Of a stretch of 64,000 nt of DNA, positions 21,744-30,696 are shown in pieces. Below the pieces are notes generated by a model that had not been told where the DNA came from, made no database searches, and saw nothing but the letters and a program-made list of their open reading frames with translations. The translations under genes were made by a program, and so were the position numbers. Origin of the DNA: Dyella flava (lineage in GTDB: Bacteria; Pseudomonadota; Gammaproteobacteria; Xanthomonadales; Rhodanobacteraceae); contig NZ_JADIKE010000035.1 in the NCBI RefSeq assembly GCF_016904955.1, positions 62,001 through 126,000 on the forward strand, given 5' to 3'. Each line of letters opens with the position of its first letter. The first letter of the stretch is position 1.

Positions 21744-23174
21744 ATGCTCGAGAAAACCTACCCCTACTACCTCGCCAACCAGCCGCAGACCTCCAAGACC
21801 ATGATGGAGGTCTACGACAAATACAGCGGCAAGGTCGCCACGCGCGTGGCGGTACCGGATGACAGCGCTACCGAGAAAGCCATCAAGGCCGCGGTCAAGG
21901 GGGCCGGACCGATGAAGGACTTCCGTCCCTGGGCACGGCAGGCGGTATTGCAGCATTGCGCCCGCCGCTTTGAAGAGCGCCGCGATGAGCTGGCGATGGC
22001 GCTGTGCATCGAGGCCGGCAAGCCGATCAAGGATTCGGCCGGCGAAGTCACGCGGCTGATCGAAACCTTTCGCATTGCCGCAGAAGAAGCGGTACGCATC
22101 AACGGTGAAACACTGAACCTGGAATTGGCATCGCGGCTGGATGGTTATCACGGTTACACCAAACGCGTACCGCTGGGGCCCGTATCGTTCATCACGCCGT
22201 TCAATTTTCCATTGAATCTGGTTGCACACAAAGTGGCACCGGCGCTAGCGGCAGGCTGCCCGTTTGTGTTGAAGCCGTCGGAAAAAACACCGATCGGCGC
22301 ATTGATCATCGGTGAGATCCTGGCGGAAACCGATCTGCCCAAAGGCGCATTCTCGGTACTTACACTGGATGGCAAGCACGCTACGCCACTGGTGGAAGAT
22401 CCGCGCCTGAAGCTGCTCTCCTTCACCGGAGGACAGATCGGCTGGGACCTGAAAGCCAAGGCAGGCCACAAGAAAGTGACGCTGGAACTGGGCGGCAATG
22501 CGGCCTGCATTATCGACGCCGACCAGGAACCGCATCTGGACAAGGTCATCGAACGGCTGGTCTTCGGCGCTTTCTATCAATCCGGGCAAAGTTGCATCAG
22601 CGTGCAGCGCATCTACGCGCATGCTTCGATTTACGACGCGTTGAAAAAGCGCCTGGTCGAAGCCGTGAAAGCGCTCAAGGCCGGCGATCCGAAAAAGAAA
22701 GATGTCTTCCTGGGACCGATGATCGACGAAGCCGCCGCCGAACGCCTCGAAGGCTGGATCAACGAAGCGCACAAAGCCGGCGGCAAGATCCTGTGCGGCG
22801 GCAAGCGCAAGGGCAACATGCTCGACGCCACGCTGATGGAAAACGTGCCCAGTGATGCCAAGGCCAACCGCATGGAAGCCTTCGGGCCATTCGCCTTGCT
22901 CGCCCCATTCAAAAAGATCGACGATGCCATCGCGATGGTCAACGACTCCGACTTTGGCCTGCAGGCCGGCATCTTTACCGACAGCCTCGCCAATGCGATG
23001 CGTGCGTGGAACGAACTGGAGCAAGGCGGCGTGGTGGTCAACGATGTACCGAGCTTCCGCGTGGACAACATGCCTTACGGGGGCCTTAAGCTCTCGGGCA
23101 TCGGCCGTGAAGGCGTGCGTTACGCGATTGAGGATATGACCGAGATTCGGTTGATGGTGATGCGCGAGCTTTGA
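21744..23174 (+). CDS. NAD(P)-dependent aldehyde dehydrogenase family protein
   Basis: A 476-residue member of the aldehyde dehydrogenase superfamily, oxidising an aldehyde to the acid. Motifs in order: PLGPVSFITPFNFPLNLVAHK, KPSEKTPIGA, the nucleotide-contact SFTGG, the general-base Glu in LELGGNA, the catalytic Cys in FYQSGQSCISVQR and the C-terminal EAFGPFALL and PYGGLKLSGIGREG. It starts 17 bp after the ThDP enzyme and is followed by a hairpin terminator, so the two genes form a compact operon. The substrate is unknown. Confidence 0.94.
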   Translation: MLEKTYPYYLANQPQTSKTMMEVYDKYSGKVATRVAVPDDSATEKAIKAAVKGAGPMKDFRPWARQAVLQHCARRFEERRDELAMALCIEAGKPIKDSAGEVTRLIETFRIAAEEAVRINGETLNLELASRLDGYHGYTKRVPLGPVSFITPFNFPLNLVAHKVAPALAAGCPFVLKPSEKTPIGALIIGEILAETDLPKGAFSVLTLDGKHATPLVEDPRLKLLSFTGGQIGWDLKAKAGHKKVTLELGGNAACIIDADQEPHLDKVIERLVFGAFYQSGQSCISVQRIYAHASIYDALKKRLVEAVKALKAGDPKKKDVFLGPMIDEAAAERLEGWINEAHKAGGKILCGGKRKGNMLDATLMENVPSDAKANRMEAFGPFALLAPFKKIDDAIAMVNDSDFGLQAGIFTDSLANAMRAWNELEQGGVVVNDVPSFRVDNMPYGGLKLSGIGREGVRYAIEDMTEIRLMVMREL

Positions 23175-23186
23175 TACCGCACATGA

Positions 23187-23213
23187 CTCCCTCTCCCTTC
23201 CAGGGAGAGGGAG
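23187..23213. terminator. Hairpin after the ThDP enzyme-aldehyde dehydrogenase operon
   Basis: A perfect 12-bp inverted repeat CTCCCTCTCCCT/AGGGAGAGGGAG with a 3-base loop lies 12 bases past the stop codon. No T-run follows, so termination efficiency is uncertain. It lies between convergent genes and may serve both. Confidence 0.6.
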
Positions 23214-23278
23214 CCGCCGATGCAAAGTGGGGCGGCTGCTGAGCTAACAGCGCTGTTTGCTCGGACGAAAACGGTCGC

Positions 23279-24205
23279 TCAACAACGGATGGACCGCAAC
23301 CGATTCACATCGCGCAGCGGCGGTGCGCCATGATGACGGCTGTATTCGCGGCTGAATTGCGACGGGCTCTCATAACCGACTCGATGGGCCGCGGTGGCCA
23401 CGTCGCAGCCCTCGGCGAGCAGAAGGCGGCGCGCTTCATGCAGACGCAGCACCTTCTGGTATTGCAACGGACTCATCGCGGTGATTTCACGGAAATGGTG
23501 ATGCAGCGATGAAGCGCTCATATTGACCATGTTGGCGAGATCGCCGATGCGCAATGGCTTGTTGTAGTGCTGCTGTAACCACTGAATCGCGCGCGCAATC
23601 TGCTGACCCTGGCCTCCCGCGACGGCAATCTGCGCCAGTCGCGCACCCTGCTCGCCCGTCAGCAGGCGATAAATCAATTCGCGCTCGATCAGCGGCGCCA
23701 GCAGCGACAGATCACGCGGCGAATCGAGCAGGCGTACCAGACGTAGTAAGGGATCCAGAATCTCGGCACTGACCGGGCTCAAGGCGATGCCGCGAGCGGT
23801 GGCCGTCGCCAGCTTGGGCAACTTCACCTCCGACAGCCATTCGCCAATACGCGGCGGATCCAGGCGCAAGGTCAGGCACAGGCAGGGCTGTTGGCGCGAC
23901 GCCCGCATCACCTGCGCCGACACCGGGACCTCGATGGAACTGATCAGGTAGTGGCCGTTCTCCTGCTCGAAGCGCTCCTCGCCCATCAGGATGTGCTTGT
24001 TGCCCTGGAGCAGCAGACCCAGGCACGGCTCGTACATGGCGCAGGTGCGGTCACTGGGCGAGTCGGCGCGGAAGAACGACAAGGCGGGCCAGTGGGTCAT
24101 GGTGACGCCTTCGATCTGAGCGTATTGTTCAACGAGGGCTGTCAATTCCTCGCGATCCTGCTCCAGGCGCGAAAACGAGTCCATCGGCTTCAACTGGCTG
24201 CTCAT
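23279..24205 (-). CDS. AraC-family transcriptional regulator
   Basis: A 308-residue regulator with the N-terminal AraC_N-type effector region (MYEPCLGLLLQGNKHILMG, then YLISSIEVPVSAQV) and a C-terminal double helix-turn-helix (PLRIGDLANMVNMSASSLHHHFREIT and VATAAHRVGYESPSQFSREYSR). The N-terminal type is the one in E. coli YqhC, which activates the aldehyde reductase gene yqhD. Here the gene is divergent from an alcohol dehydrogenase with 180 bp between them, so control of that gene, perhaps in response to aldehydes, is likely. The ATG at 24205 is chosen; the longer frame starts at 24229. Confidence 0.92.
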   Translation of the reverse strand: MSSQLKPMDSFSRLEQDREELTALVEQYAQIEGVTMTHWPALSFFRADSPSDRTCAMYEPCLGLLLQGNKHILMGEERFEQENGHYLISSIEVPVSAQVMRASRQQPCLCLTLRLDPPRIGEWLSEVKLPKLATATARGIALSPVSAEILDPLLRLVRLLDSPRDLSLLAPLIERELIYRLLTGEQGARLAQIAVAGGQGQQIARAIQWLQQHYNKPLRIGDLANMVNMSASSLHHHFREITAMSPLQYQKVLRLHEARRLLLAEGCDVATAAHRVGYESPSQFSREYSRHHGAPPLRDVNRLRSIRC

Positions 24206-24385
24206 GGGGACAAACCGGACCTTCACCAAAGTCGACAGATTGCCTGTTCCTACAGACGATGGCGAGTGCCCGGGGCAGAGTTTGCAGAATCAGGCAAGCT
24301 TTTCGCAGTTTTCAGCTACCCGCAAGGGTTCCTCGCTGCGCATACTTCTCGCTTGTTCGATGTTCTCGTTCCCCAGGAGAAAAAC

Positions 24386-25447
24386 ATGGCTCTGAGCATC
24401 CGTGGCTATGCCGCGCAATCCGCCACCACCCCGCTGGCCCCGCACCGCTTCGAGCGCCGCGATCCACGTCCGGACGACGTAGTCGTCGACATTCTGTATT
24501 GCGGCGTCTGCCACTCCGACATCCACCAGGCTCGTAATGAATGGGGCGGCAGCAAGTACCCGCTGGTGCCCGGCCACGAAATCATTGGCCGGGTGGCCTC
24601 GGTCGGTGACAAGGTCACCGCCTTCAAGCCCGGTGACATGGTTGGGGTCGGCTGCATGGTCGACTCCTGCCAGCACTGCGATGCCTGCGCGCAGGGCCTG
24701 GAGCAATACTGCAAGGAAGTCCCCACCTTCACCTACAACAGCACGGACCGCCACGATGGCTTGCCGACCTACGGCGGCTACTCTGAGCGCATCGTGGTGT
24801 CGGACAAGTTTGTACTGCGCATTCCCGATGGTGTCGATCCCAAGGCCGCCGCGCCGCTGCTGTGCGCGGGCATTACCACGTGGTCGCCGCTGCGCCACTG
24901 GAAGATCGGCAAGGGCCAGAAAGTGGCAGTGATCGGTCTGGGCGGCCTGGGCCACATGGGCCTGAAGTTCGCCAAGGCGATGGGCGCAGAGGTCACCCTG
25001 TTCACCCGCTCCCCCGGCAAGGAACAGGAGGCACGTCGCCTCGGCGCCGATCACGTGGTGCTGTCCACCGATCCGAAGCAGATGGAGGCAGTGGCCGGAC
25101 AGTTCGATTTCATTCTCGACACCGTGCCGCATCAGCATGATCTCAACCCCTATCTGGCTACGCTGAAGCTGGATGGCGTGCACGTGCTGGTCGGGCTGGT
25201 CGAGCCGATCGAACCGCCGACGCATGCCGGCACTTTGATCTTTGGCCGCCGTTCCGTTGCCGGCTCGCTGATCGGCGGCATTCCGGAAACGCAGGAGATG
25301 CTGGATTTCTGCGCGCAGCACAACATCAATGCCGATGTGGAAATGATCGACATGCAGGACATCAATGCCGCGTATGCGCGCATGTTGAAGAGCGATGTGC
25401 GCTATCGCTTTGTGATCGATCTGGCATCGCTGAAAAACGAAGGCTGA
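24386..25447 (+). CDS. Zinc-dependent NAD(P)-alcohol dehydrogenase / aldehyde reductase
   Basis: A 353-residue medium-chain dehydrogenase of the cinnamyl-alcohol/YahK type. The catalytic zinc site is in CGVCHSDIH (Cys42, His43) with PGHEIIG (His64). The structural zinc cysteines are in DSCQHCDACAQGLEQYC. The Rossmann motif is GLGGLGHMGLKFAKAMG. It probably reduces aldehydes with NADPH. The start is the ATG at 24386 behind CAGGAG; a longer open frame (from 23891) crosses the divergent regulator and is rejected. Confidence 0.94.
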   Translation: MALSIRGYAAQSATTPLAPHRFERRDPRPDDVVVDILYCGVCHSDIHQARNEWGGSKYPLVPGHEIIGRVASVGDKVTAFKPGDMVGVGCMVDSCQHCDACAQGLEQYCKEVPTFTYNSTDRHDGLPTYGGYSERIVVSDKFVLRIPDGVDPKAAAPLLCAGITTWSPLRHWKIGKGQKVAVIGLGGLGHMGLKFAKAMGAEVTLFTRSPGKEQEARRLGADHVVLSTDPKQMEAVAGQFDFILDTVPHQHDLNPYLATLKLDGVHVLVGLVEPIEPPTHAGTLIFGRRSVAGSLIGGIPETQEMLDFCAQHNINADVEMIDMQDINAAYARMLKSDVRYRFVIDLASLKNEG

Positions 25448-25497
25448 TGCTGCCTTGATGGAGGGGGCTCACCCGGCCCTTTTGCATCATCTCAAAC

Positions 25498-25533
25498 GCA
25501 CCGTCATTCCGGCTTTCACAGGAATGACGGTGC
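25498..25533. repeat. Perfect inverted repeat GCACCGTCATTCC...GGAATGACGGTGC
   Basis: 13-bp perfect arms (25498-25510 and 25521-25533) with a 10-base loop between convergent genes. This is the likely bidirectional terminator of the alcohol dehydrogenase and YdcF-like genes, and a relative of the palindrome at 19914-19943. Confidence 0.75.
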
Positions 25534-25553
25534 GTATATCGGCTATAGCCCAT

Positions 25554-26312
25554 TCACGGGGCGCCATAACGGCTAGGCGGCGCATTCCAACCCATCATGT
25601 TGTAGAAGTGATAGGCCAACACGCCGATGTACTCGTGCACGGCAAAATCGGTCAGCGTCATATTCCAGCCATTCGGCCAATAGGTCATGCGCACGTCGGC
25701 GTAATCGCCACGCACCGGTATCACATCCATGCCGAAGCGCGCAAAGAACAGGCTTGCGCGGTTCAAATGGGGCGCGGAAGACACCAGCAGCGTTTGTTCC
25801 GGCGCATACTCCTTGAGTATCGGCTGCACGAATTGGGCGTTCTGCCAGGTATTCATGCTGCGCGATTCCAGCAGCAGATCGGAACCGGCCACACCCATCG
25901 TCTTCAACACCTCACCATAAGCCACCGCCTCCGCGACGCCATTGCGAAACGCATCGCCGCCACTGATGACCAGCTTGCAGTCGTTACCGCCCTGCCGGCA
26001 GGACCGGTAGAGTGCATACGCCTCGATAATGCGGCCGTTGGCAAAGATGTTCGGTTCCACCTGATGGGTGCCGACCACACGGGTAGTACCCGATCCCAGC
26101 AAGACGATCGCATTACGCTGCGCCCAGGTAATGGTCGGCCGCGTGGCGTAGGGCGCCTGTAACCATTTCAGCAACAAGGCAGGCAGCGGTCCGCAACCTG
26201 CAGCAAAAAAAAGCACCAGGGCAAGGCCGTAGAACGTCCAGGTGCAACGCCGCCAGCGAAGGCGGCCAAAGATAAAACCCAGCAAGCAAAGCACCACCAG
26301 CAAGATCAACAT
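25554..26312 (-). CDS. YdcF/ElyC-like protein (DUF218)
   Basis: A 252-residue protein with two N-terminal membrane segments (about residues 1-17 and 25-50) followed by a DUF218 domain. Family marks are AIVLLGSGT, RIIEAYALYR, KLVISGGDAFRNGVAEA, LLLESRSMNTWQNA and LLVSSAPHLNRASLFFARFG. ElyC-type members act in envelope biogenesis and SanA-type members in envelope barrier function; the precise role here is unknown. The ATG at 26312 has AGGAAAG upstream. It is divergent from the yigZ-like gene with about 80 bp between them. Confidence 0.88.
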   Translation of the reverse strand: MLILLVVLCLLGFIFGRLRWRRCTWTFYGLALVLFFAAGCGPLPALLLKWLQAPYATRPTITWAQRNAIVLLGSGTTRVVGTHQVEPNIFANGRIIEAYALYRSCRQGGNDCKLVISGGDAFRNGVAEAVAYGEVLKTMGVAGSDLLLESRSMNTWQNAQFVQPILKEYAPEQTLLVSSAPHLNRASLFFARFGMDVIPVRGDYADVRMTYWPNGWNMTLTDFAVHEYIGVLAYHFYNMMGWNAPPSRYGAP

Positions 26313-26392
26313 GCTTGTTCTTTCCTGTGAAATGTTCTCGGCCCGGCGCAGACGATGCGATATCGCGCTACGCTCTGCAAACCCTGCACCGC

Positions 26393-26989
26393 ATGATTCC
26401 GATGTTACATACCCTGGTCGCCATGGCATGTCATGGCGAGGACATCCGCAAAAGCCGTTTTCTCGCCCAGGCTGCCCCGGTCGAAACGCCACAACAGGCC
26501 CTGGCTTTTGTGCAGGCCGTCAGTGACGCAAGCGCCACCCATAATTGCTGGGCCTACCGGATCGGCCAGGATTATCGCTTCAACGATGACGGCGAACCCG
26601 GCGGCACCGCTGGCCGCCCTATCCTGCAGGCCATCGAGGGGCAAGGCATGGATCGCGTGGCGGTGGTGGTGACGCGTTGGTACGGCGGCATCAAGCTCGG
26701 TGCGGGTGGACTGGCCCGTGCTTATGGCGGTACGGCAGCCGAATGTCTTCGGCTTGCCGAGCGTGTACCCATCATCGCCATGGCGCGACTGGGCGTGCAT
26801 TGCGATTTTGCCGACCTTGCGCGCATGAAGGCACGCCTGAAAGAACTGGGCGCCGACATCGAACAGGAAAGCTTCGATGCCAACGGCGTGACCTTGCACC
26901 TGCGTCTGCCGCAAGTCCAACTGGCCAAAGCCCGCCTGCGCATTGTGGATATCAGCCGCGGACGTAGCGAAGCCTATTCGCTGGAATAG
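26393..26989 (+). CDS. yigZ: YigZ/IMPACT family protein (UPF0029)
   Basis: A 198-residue protein with the IMPACT signature: SDASATHNCWAYRIG, FNDDGEPGGTAGRPIL and VTRWYGGIKLGAGGLARAYG, then a C-terminal DUF1949-like ferredoxin fold. Eukaryotic IMPACT regulates GCN2; the bacterial function is not settled. Two starts are possible, ATG 26393 or ATG 26402. A hairpin terminator-like element follows 25 bases after the stop. Confidence 0.93.
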   Translation: MIPMLHTLVAMACHGEDIRKSRFLAQAAPVETPQQALAFVQAVSDASATHNCWAYRIGQDYRFNDDGEPGGTAGRPILQAIEGQGMDRVAVVVTRWYGGIKLGAGGLARAYGGTAAECLRLAERVPIIAMARLGVHCDFADLARMKARLKELGADIEQESFDANGVTLHLRLPQVQLAKARLRIVDISRGRSEAYSLE

Positions 26990-27010
26990 CGCGAACCATT
27001 TGGCCGCCAT

Positions 27011-27032
27011 AAAAAAGCCCGCATTCGGGCTT
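27011..27032. terminator. Hairpin with flanking A-run
   Basis: Stem AAGCCCG/CGGGCTT (27015-27021 and 27026-27032) with a 4-base loop and six As on the left. On the minus strand this reads as a stem followed by a T-run. On the plus strand, downstream of yigZ, the U-run is only two bases, so termination there would be weaker. Confidence 0.6.
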
Positions 27033-27123
27033 ATGGACGTCGACTGCCCTGTCTATGCTTGCAACTTCGACAGGCGATGGACCTGAGCGGGGGCTCGCGC
27101 TCGCCTGACTGGGGGATGGATCC

Positions 27124-28221
27124 TTGAACCGCATGCCTGGCCTCGACCTGCTACGCGCCATCGCCATCGTCTGGGTGATGCTGTTCCATTCCTGGATGGT
27201 GGGTGGATTGGGTGGACCGCTTCAGCCCATCGCAGACTATGGATGGATGGGCGTGGATCTGTTCTTCGTTCTGAGCGGCTACCTGATCGGCTATCAGCTG
27301 CTGAAACCGCTCAGCCTTGGCCAGCCATTTTCTTTGGGCGAGTTCTATCGGCGCCGCGCGTATCGCATCCTGCCTGCGTTTCTAGCAGTGCTGTTGGTGT
27401 ACGAGTGGTTTCCCGCGTGGCGGGAGGCGCCAGGCATGCAGCCCGCCTGGCAGTTCTTGAGCTTCACGTTGAACCTGCTGATCGACTACCAGCGCAATCA
27501 GGCCTTTTCTCACGCCTGGTCCTTGTGCGTGGAAGAGCAGTTCTACCTGCTGTTCCCGCTGCTGGCATGGTGGCTGACACGCCGGCCTTCGCTGCGGGTA
27601 ACGGCCGCTGTGTGTGTGGCCATTGTCGTGGGCGGCATGCTGATACGCGCTTACGCATCACTCCATCAATGGGATTATCTGGAAAGCATCTACTACCCGA
27701 CCTATACCCGGCTCGATGGCTTGCTCGCCGGCGTTGTCCTCGCAGCCATCCAGACCTATCGCCCGAAGGCCTGGCACCTGCTGCAATCACACGCACGCCT
27801 TGTGACGGTAGCGGGCCTGGTCATCGCGGGCTTCGCCATCTGGCTATTCCGTGATCGCATGGCTTTTATCGCCAACGTCTACGGGTTTCCGCTGCTGTCC
27901 CTAGGCATCGCCTTGCTGGTCGCCGCAGGGGCCGGCCGGCAGAGCTTCGGGCGCTGGCCGGTGCCTGGAGCGGCTTGGGTGGCAGCGATGTCATACAGCC
28001 TGTATCTGAGCCACAAGCTTGCGCTGCGTGGGGTGACCGTCTGGCTGGCCTCGCGGCCGGCGATCCATGGCTGGCCGGCCTTTGCACTCTACGCTGCGGC
28101 GATTCTCGCTGTCGGTATGGTGCTTCACTACGGCATTGAACGGCCGTTTCTACGCCTGCGGGCTCGGCGCACGAGCGTCGGCGTGCGGGAGGACGACAGG
28201 CCTTGTGCCTCGACCGGGTAA
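27124..28221 (+). CDS. Membrane acyltransferase (acyltransferase 3 / OafA family)
   Basis: A 365-residue integral-membrane acyltransferase with about ten hydrophobic segments. The N-terminus has the family pattern LDLLRAIAIVWVMLFHSW (conserved Arg and His) and GWMGVDLFFVLSGYLI, then FYRRRAYRILPAF and WSLCVEEQFYLLFPLL. Such enzymes acylate surface polysaccharide, lipid A sugars or peptidoglycan. The target is not visible, and no polysaccharide cluster surrounds it. The frame begins with TTG at 27124 (GGGGGA upstream); an ATG at 27133 is the alternative. Confidence 0.92.
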   Translation: MNRMPGLDLLRAIAIVWVMLFHSWMVGGLGGPLQPIADYGWMGVDLFFVLSGYLIGYQLLKPLSLGQPFSLGEFYRRRAYRILPAFLAVLLVYEWFPAWREAPGMQPAWQFLSFTLNLLIDYQRNQAFSHAWSLCVEEQFYLLFPLLAWWLTRRPSLRVTAAVCVAIVVGGMLIRAYASLHQWDYLESIYYPTYTRLDGLLAGVVLAAIQTYRPKAWHLLQSHARLVTVAGLVIAGFAIWLFRDRMAFIANVYGFPLLSLGIALLVAAGAGRQSFGRWPVPGAAWVAAMSYSLYLSHKLALRGVTVWLASRPAIHGWPAFALYAAAILAVGMVLHYGIERPFLRLRARRTSVGVREDDRPCASTG

Positions 28222-28297
28222 TCTTGGCCGTCCCACCGTAATTGAATCGCCGGGTGGGGGCCCCATGTGAATTTGGTCCTGTTTGCGACGAGGCCTC

Positions 28298-30070
28298 ATG
28301 AGCACACCCCCAGCGAACGATCCAAAACCCCGCCGTCGCATCGGCTCCCTGAACCTGTTGTGGCCCTTCATCAAGCCGCATTGGCGACTGGCGCTGGGCT
28401 GGCTCGTATTCCTGGGGATGTCTTCAGGCGCCACGCTGATCCTGCCGACAGCCGTGCGGCACATGATCGACCACGGCTTCCGCAATTCCAACGCCGCCGC
28501 GATCAATAGCAGCTTCCTGCAACTGTTTATCGTGGCCCTGGTGATGGCTTTCGCTACGGCCCTGCGCTTTTACTGCATCTCTCTGCTGGGCGAACGCACC
28601 CTGGCGGCGCTGCGTGCAAAGCTTTATGCCCATGTCATCCGGCTGGACGTCAGCTTTTTCGAACGCAATCGCGTCGGCGAACTGATTTCCCGTCTCGGCA
28701 CCGATACCGAAGTGGTACAGGCGCTGGTCGGCTCAGGCATTTCGGTGGCACTGCGCAGCGCAGTGATGTTGATTGGCGCCACCGCTGCGATGATCTGGAC
28801 CAGCCCGCGTCTGGCCGGACTGACCACGCTGGTGATTCCGGCCGTGGTGCTGCCGATCCTGATTTTCGGACGACGCGTACAGAAGCTTTCGCGCGCCAGC
28901 CAGGATCGCCTGGCCGATACCGCGGCGATTGCCAATGAGACTTTGAATGCCGCGCCCGCGGTGAAGGCCTATGCACGCGAAGGGATCGAAAGCCATCGCT
29001 ATGGCGATGCGATTGCGCGCGCGCTGGCGACGGCGCGCCAACGTATCGGCATGCGTACCTTCCTTACGGCGGTGGTCATCGTGCTGTTTTTTGGCGCCAT
29101 CACGCTGGTGCTGTGGATCGGTGCGCGCGATGTGCTGGCCGGTACGCTTGATAACGGTGTGCTGGCGCAGTTCGTGTTGTACGCGATGCTTTCCGGCGGC
29201 TCGATGATGGGGCTCTCCGACGTATGGGGTGACGTGTTGCGGGCGGCCGGCGCCATGGAACGTATCGGCGAACTGTTTGGCGAGCAGGCAACGATTACCG
29301 ATCCGCCGCACTCACAGTCCCTGCCATTACCCGTGCGCGGTGGGCTGCGTTTCGAGGATGTCGAGTTCCACTATCCGTCGCGCCCGGATGCCCCTGCCCT
29401 GCATCAGTTCAATCTGGACATCCGTCCGGGTGAAACGGTCGCGCTGGTTGGACCATCCGGCGCCGGCAAGAGCACGGTGTTTGCGCTGCTGCTGCGCTTC
29501 TACGATCCGCAACGTGGCCGGATCAGTTTCGACGGCATCGACCTGCGCGCCATGACCGTGTCGGAGCTGCGCGGGGCGATCGCCCTGGTCCCTCAGGAAA
29601 CGGTGATCTTTGGCGGCACGGCGGCTGACAACATCCGTTTCGGCAGGCAGGACGCCAGCGACGAGGAAGTACACGCCGCCGCACGTGCCGCCGAGGCGCA
29701 TGACTTTATCCAACTGCTGCAGAATGGCTACGACGCGGAACTGGGCGAGCGCGGGGTGCGCCTTTCCGGCGGCCAGCGTCAGCGCATCGCTATTGCCCGT
29801 GCGATCCTGCGCAACGCACCGCTACTGCTGCTGGACGAAGCCACCTCCGCCCTGGATGCGCAATCGGAAGCAGCGGTCCAGCAGGCGCTGGAGCGATTGG
29901 AAAAAGGTCGTACCACACTGGTCATTGCACACCGGCTGGCCACCGTGCAGCGGGCGGACCGCATCGTGGTGATGGATGGCGGGCGCATCGTGGCGCAGGG
30001 CACGCATGAAAGCCTGCTGGCTGAAGACGGCTTGTATGCGGAATTGGCGCGGCTGCAGTTTGTGGCTTGA
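28298..30070 (+). CDS. MsbA-like ABC exporter (fused membrane and ATPase domains)
   Basis: A 590-residue half-transporter. The N-terminal six-helix exporter domain has coupling-region elements (FFERNRVGELISRLGTDTE and ANETLNAAPAVKAYAREG). The nucleotide-binding domain carries Walker A GPSGAGKST, Q-loop LVPQETVIFGG, signature LSGGQRQRIAIARA, Walker B LLLLDEAT and the H-loop VIAHRL. It is a homodimeric ABCB/MsbA-type exporter, probably of a lipid or hydrophobic compound. True lpxK-linked msbA is not indicated by the neighbours. The ATG at 28298 is used, with GACGAGG upstream. Confidence 0.94.
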   Translation: MSTPPANDPKPRRRIGSLNLLWPFIKPHWRLALGWLVFLGMSSGATLILPTAVRHMIDHGFRNSNAAAINSSFLQLFIVALVMAFATALRFYCISLLGERTLAALRAKLYAHVIRLDVSFFERNRVGELISRLGTDTEVVQALVGSGISVALRSAVMLIGATAAMIWTSPRLAGLTTLVIPAVVLPILIFGRRVQKLSRASQDRLADTAAIANETLNAAPAVKAYAREGIESHRYGDAIARALATARQRIGMRTFLTAVVIVLFFGAITLVLWIGARDVLAGTLDNGVLAQFVLYAMLSGGSMMGLSDVWGDVLRAAGAMERIGELFGEQATITDPPHSQSLPLPVRGGLRFEDVEFHYPSRPDAPALHQFNLDIRPGETVALVGPSGAGKSTVFALLLRFYDPQRGRISFDGIDLRAMTVSELRGAIALVPQETVIFGGTAADNIRFGRQDASDEEVHAAARAAEAHDFIQLLQNGYDAELGERGVRLSGGQRQRIAIARAILRNAPLLLLDEATSALDAQSEAAVQQALERLEKGRTTLVIAHRLATVQRADRIVVMDGGRIVAQGTHESLLAEDGLYAELARLQFVA

Positions 30071-30153
30071 GGCTGTCGGGGGCCCAACTCCTGCCAATGC
30101 TGATTTGCAGCCGCGTTGCTGTAACTCATCGCGAGGTTGGCCCCTCACTCAAT

Positions 30154-30173
30154 CCCCGGATCAAGTCCGGGGG
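30154..30173. repeat. Palindromic repeat, copy 2
   Basis: The 19-mer CCCCGGATCAAGTCCGGGG (30154-30172) is identical to 7352-7370. It lies in the 258-bp gap between the ABC exporter and the convergent cold-shock gene. Confidence 0.7.
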
Positions 30174-30275
30174 CAGGCTCTCTCCTCGCTCCTCAGAGCC
30201 GAGCACATCCATGTGCTCTCCCCGCGTACCCCGAAGGGCAGAGGAGGCAAATGCGAAAAGCGCGTCATCAATAAG

Positions 30276-30303
30276 AAAAAGCCCTGCATGAGCAGGGCTT
30301 TTT
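30276..30303. terminator. Bidirectional intrinsic terminator after the cold-shock gene
   Basis: Perfect stem AAAAAGCCCTGC/GCAGGGCTTTTT with a 4-base loop, with As before and Ts after, so it works on both strands. It terminates the minus-strand cold-shock gene about 25 bases past its stop, and possibly the ABC-exporter transcript. Confidence 0.9.
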
Positions 30304-30328
30304 CAGAACTGCATACGACGGGTGTTGA

Positions 30329-30535
30329 TCAGACCGCGAGTTCGACCCCGGAAGCCTGGGCGCCCTTCGGGCCCTGGGTAACTTCGAACTTCACGCGCTG
30401 GCCTTCCTGCAGACTGCGGAAGCCCTTGGCATTGATAGCCGAGAAGTGGACAAACACGTCCTCCCCACCGTCCTCGGGTGCGATAAAGCCGAAACCCTTG
30501 GCGTCGTTGAACCACTTGACCGTACCGAAACGCAT
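30329..30535 (-). CDS. Cold-shock-domain protein (CspA family)
   Basis: A 68-residue single cold-shock domain. RNP1 is KGFGFI within [21 protein letters not shown], which also holds RNP2 VFVHF. The N-terminal [10 protein letters not shown] is typical. It binds single-stranded RNA/DNA and acts as an RNA chaperone. The start is the ATG at 30535 with AGAGG upstream; the longer frame to 30619 reads into the leader. A candidate promoter about 90 bases upstream implies a fairly long leader, as in cold-regulated csp genes. Confidence 0.96.
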   Translation of the reverse strand: MRFGTVKWFNDAKGFGFIAPEDGGEDVFVHFSAINAKGFRSLQEGQRVKFEVTQGPKGAQASGVELAV

Positions 30536-30625
30536 TGCGTGAACCTCTGAATCTAAGGACTGGATGCACCAAGTCTTTGCGAGAACCACCTCTACCCCTA
30601 GGTCCGCCGCCCCTGGCACAGGGAA

Positions 30626-30655
30626 AGTATCTGCATGTTTTCAGGTAAAGCGCAA
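30626..30655 (-). promoter_or_regulatory. Candidate promoter of the cold-shock gene
   Basis: On the minus strand TTGCGC (30650-30655) and GATACT (30626-30631) are separated by 18 bases. This places the transcript start about 85-90 bases before the cold-shock ATG. Judged by eye; moderate fit. Confidence 0.35.
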
Positions 30656-30696
30656 TATGTGCCTGCGTTTGGTATGACCAATACCCCGAAGATTGC

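Noticed and set aside
23891-24385. N-terminal extension of the alcohol dehydrogenase frame
   Set aside because: Runs across the divergent AraC gene; the conserved dehydrogenase begins at 24386 with a good ribosome-binding site.
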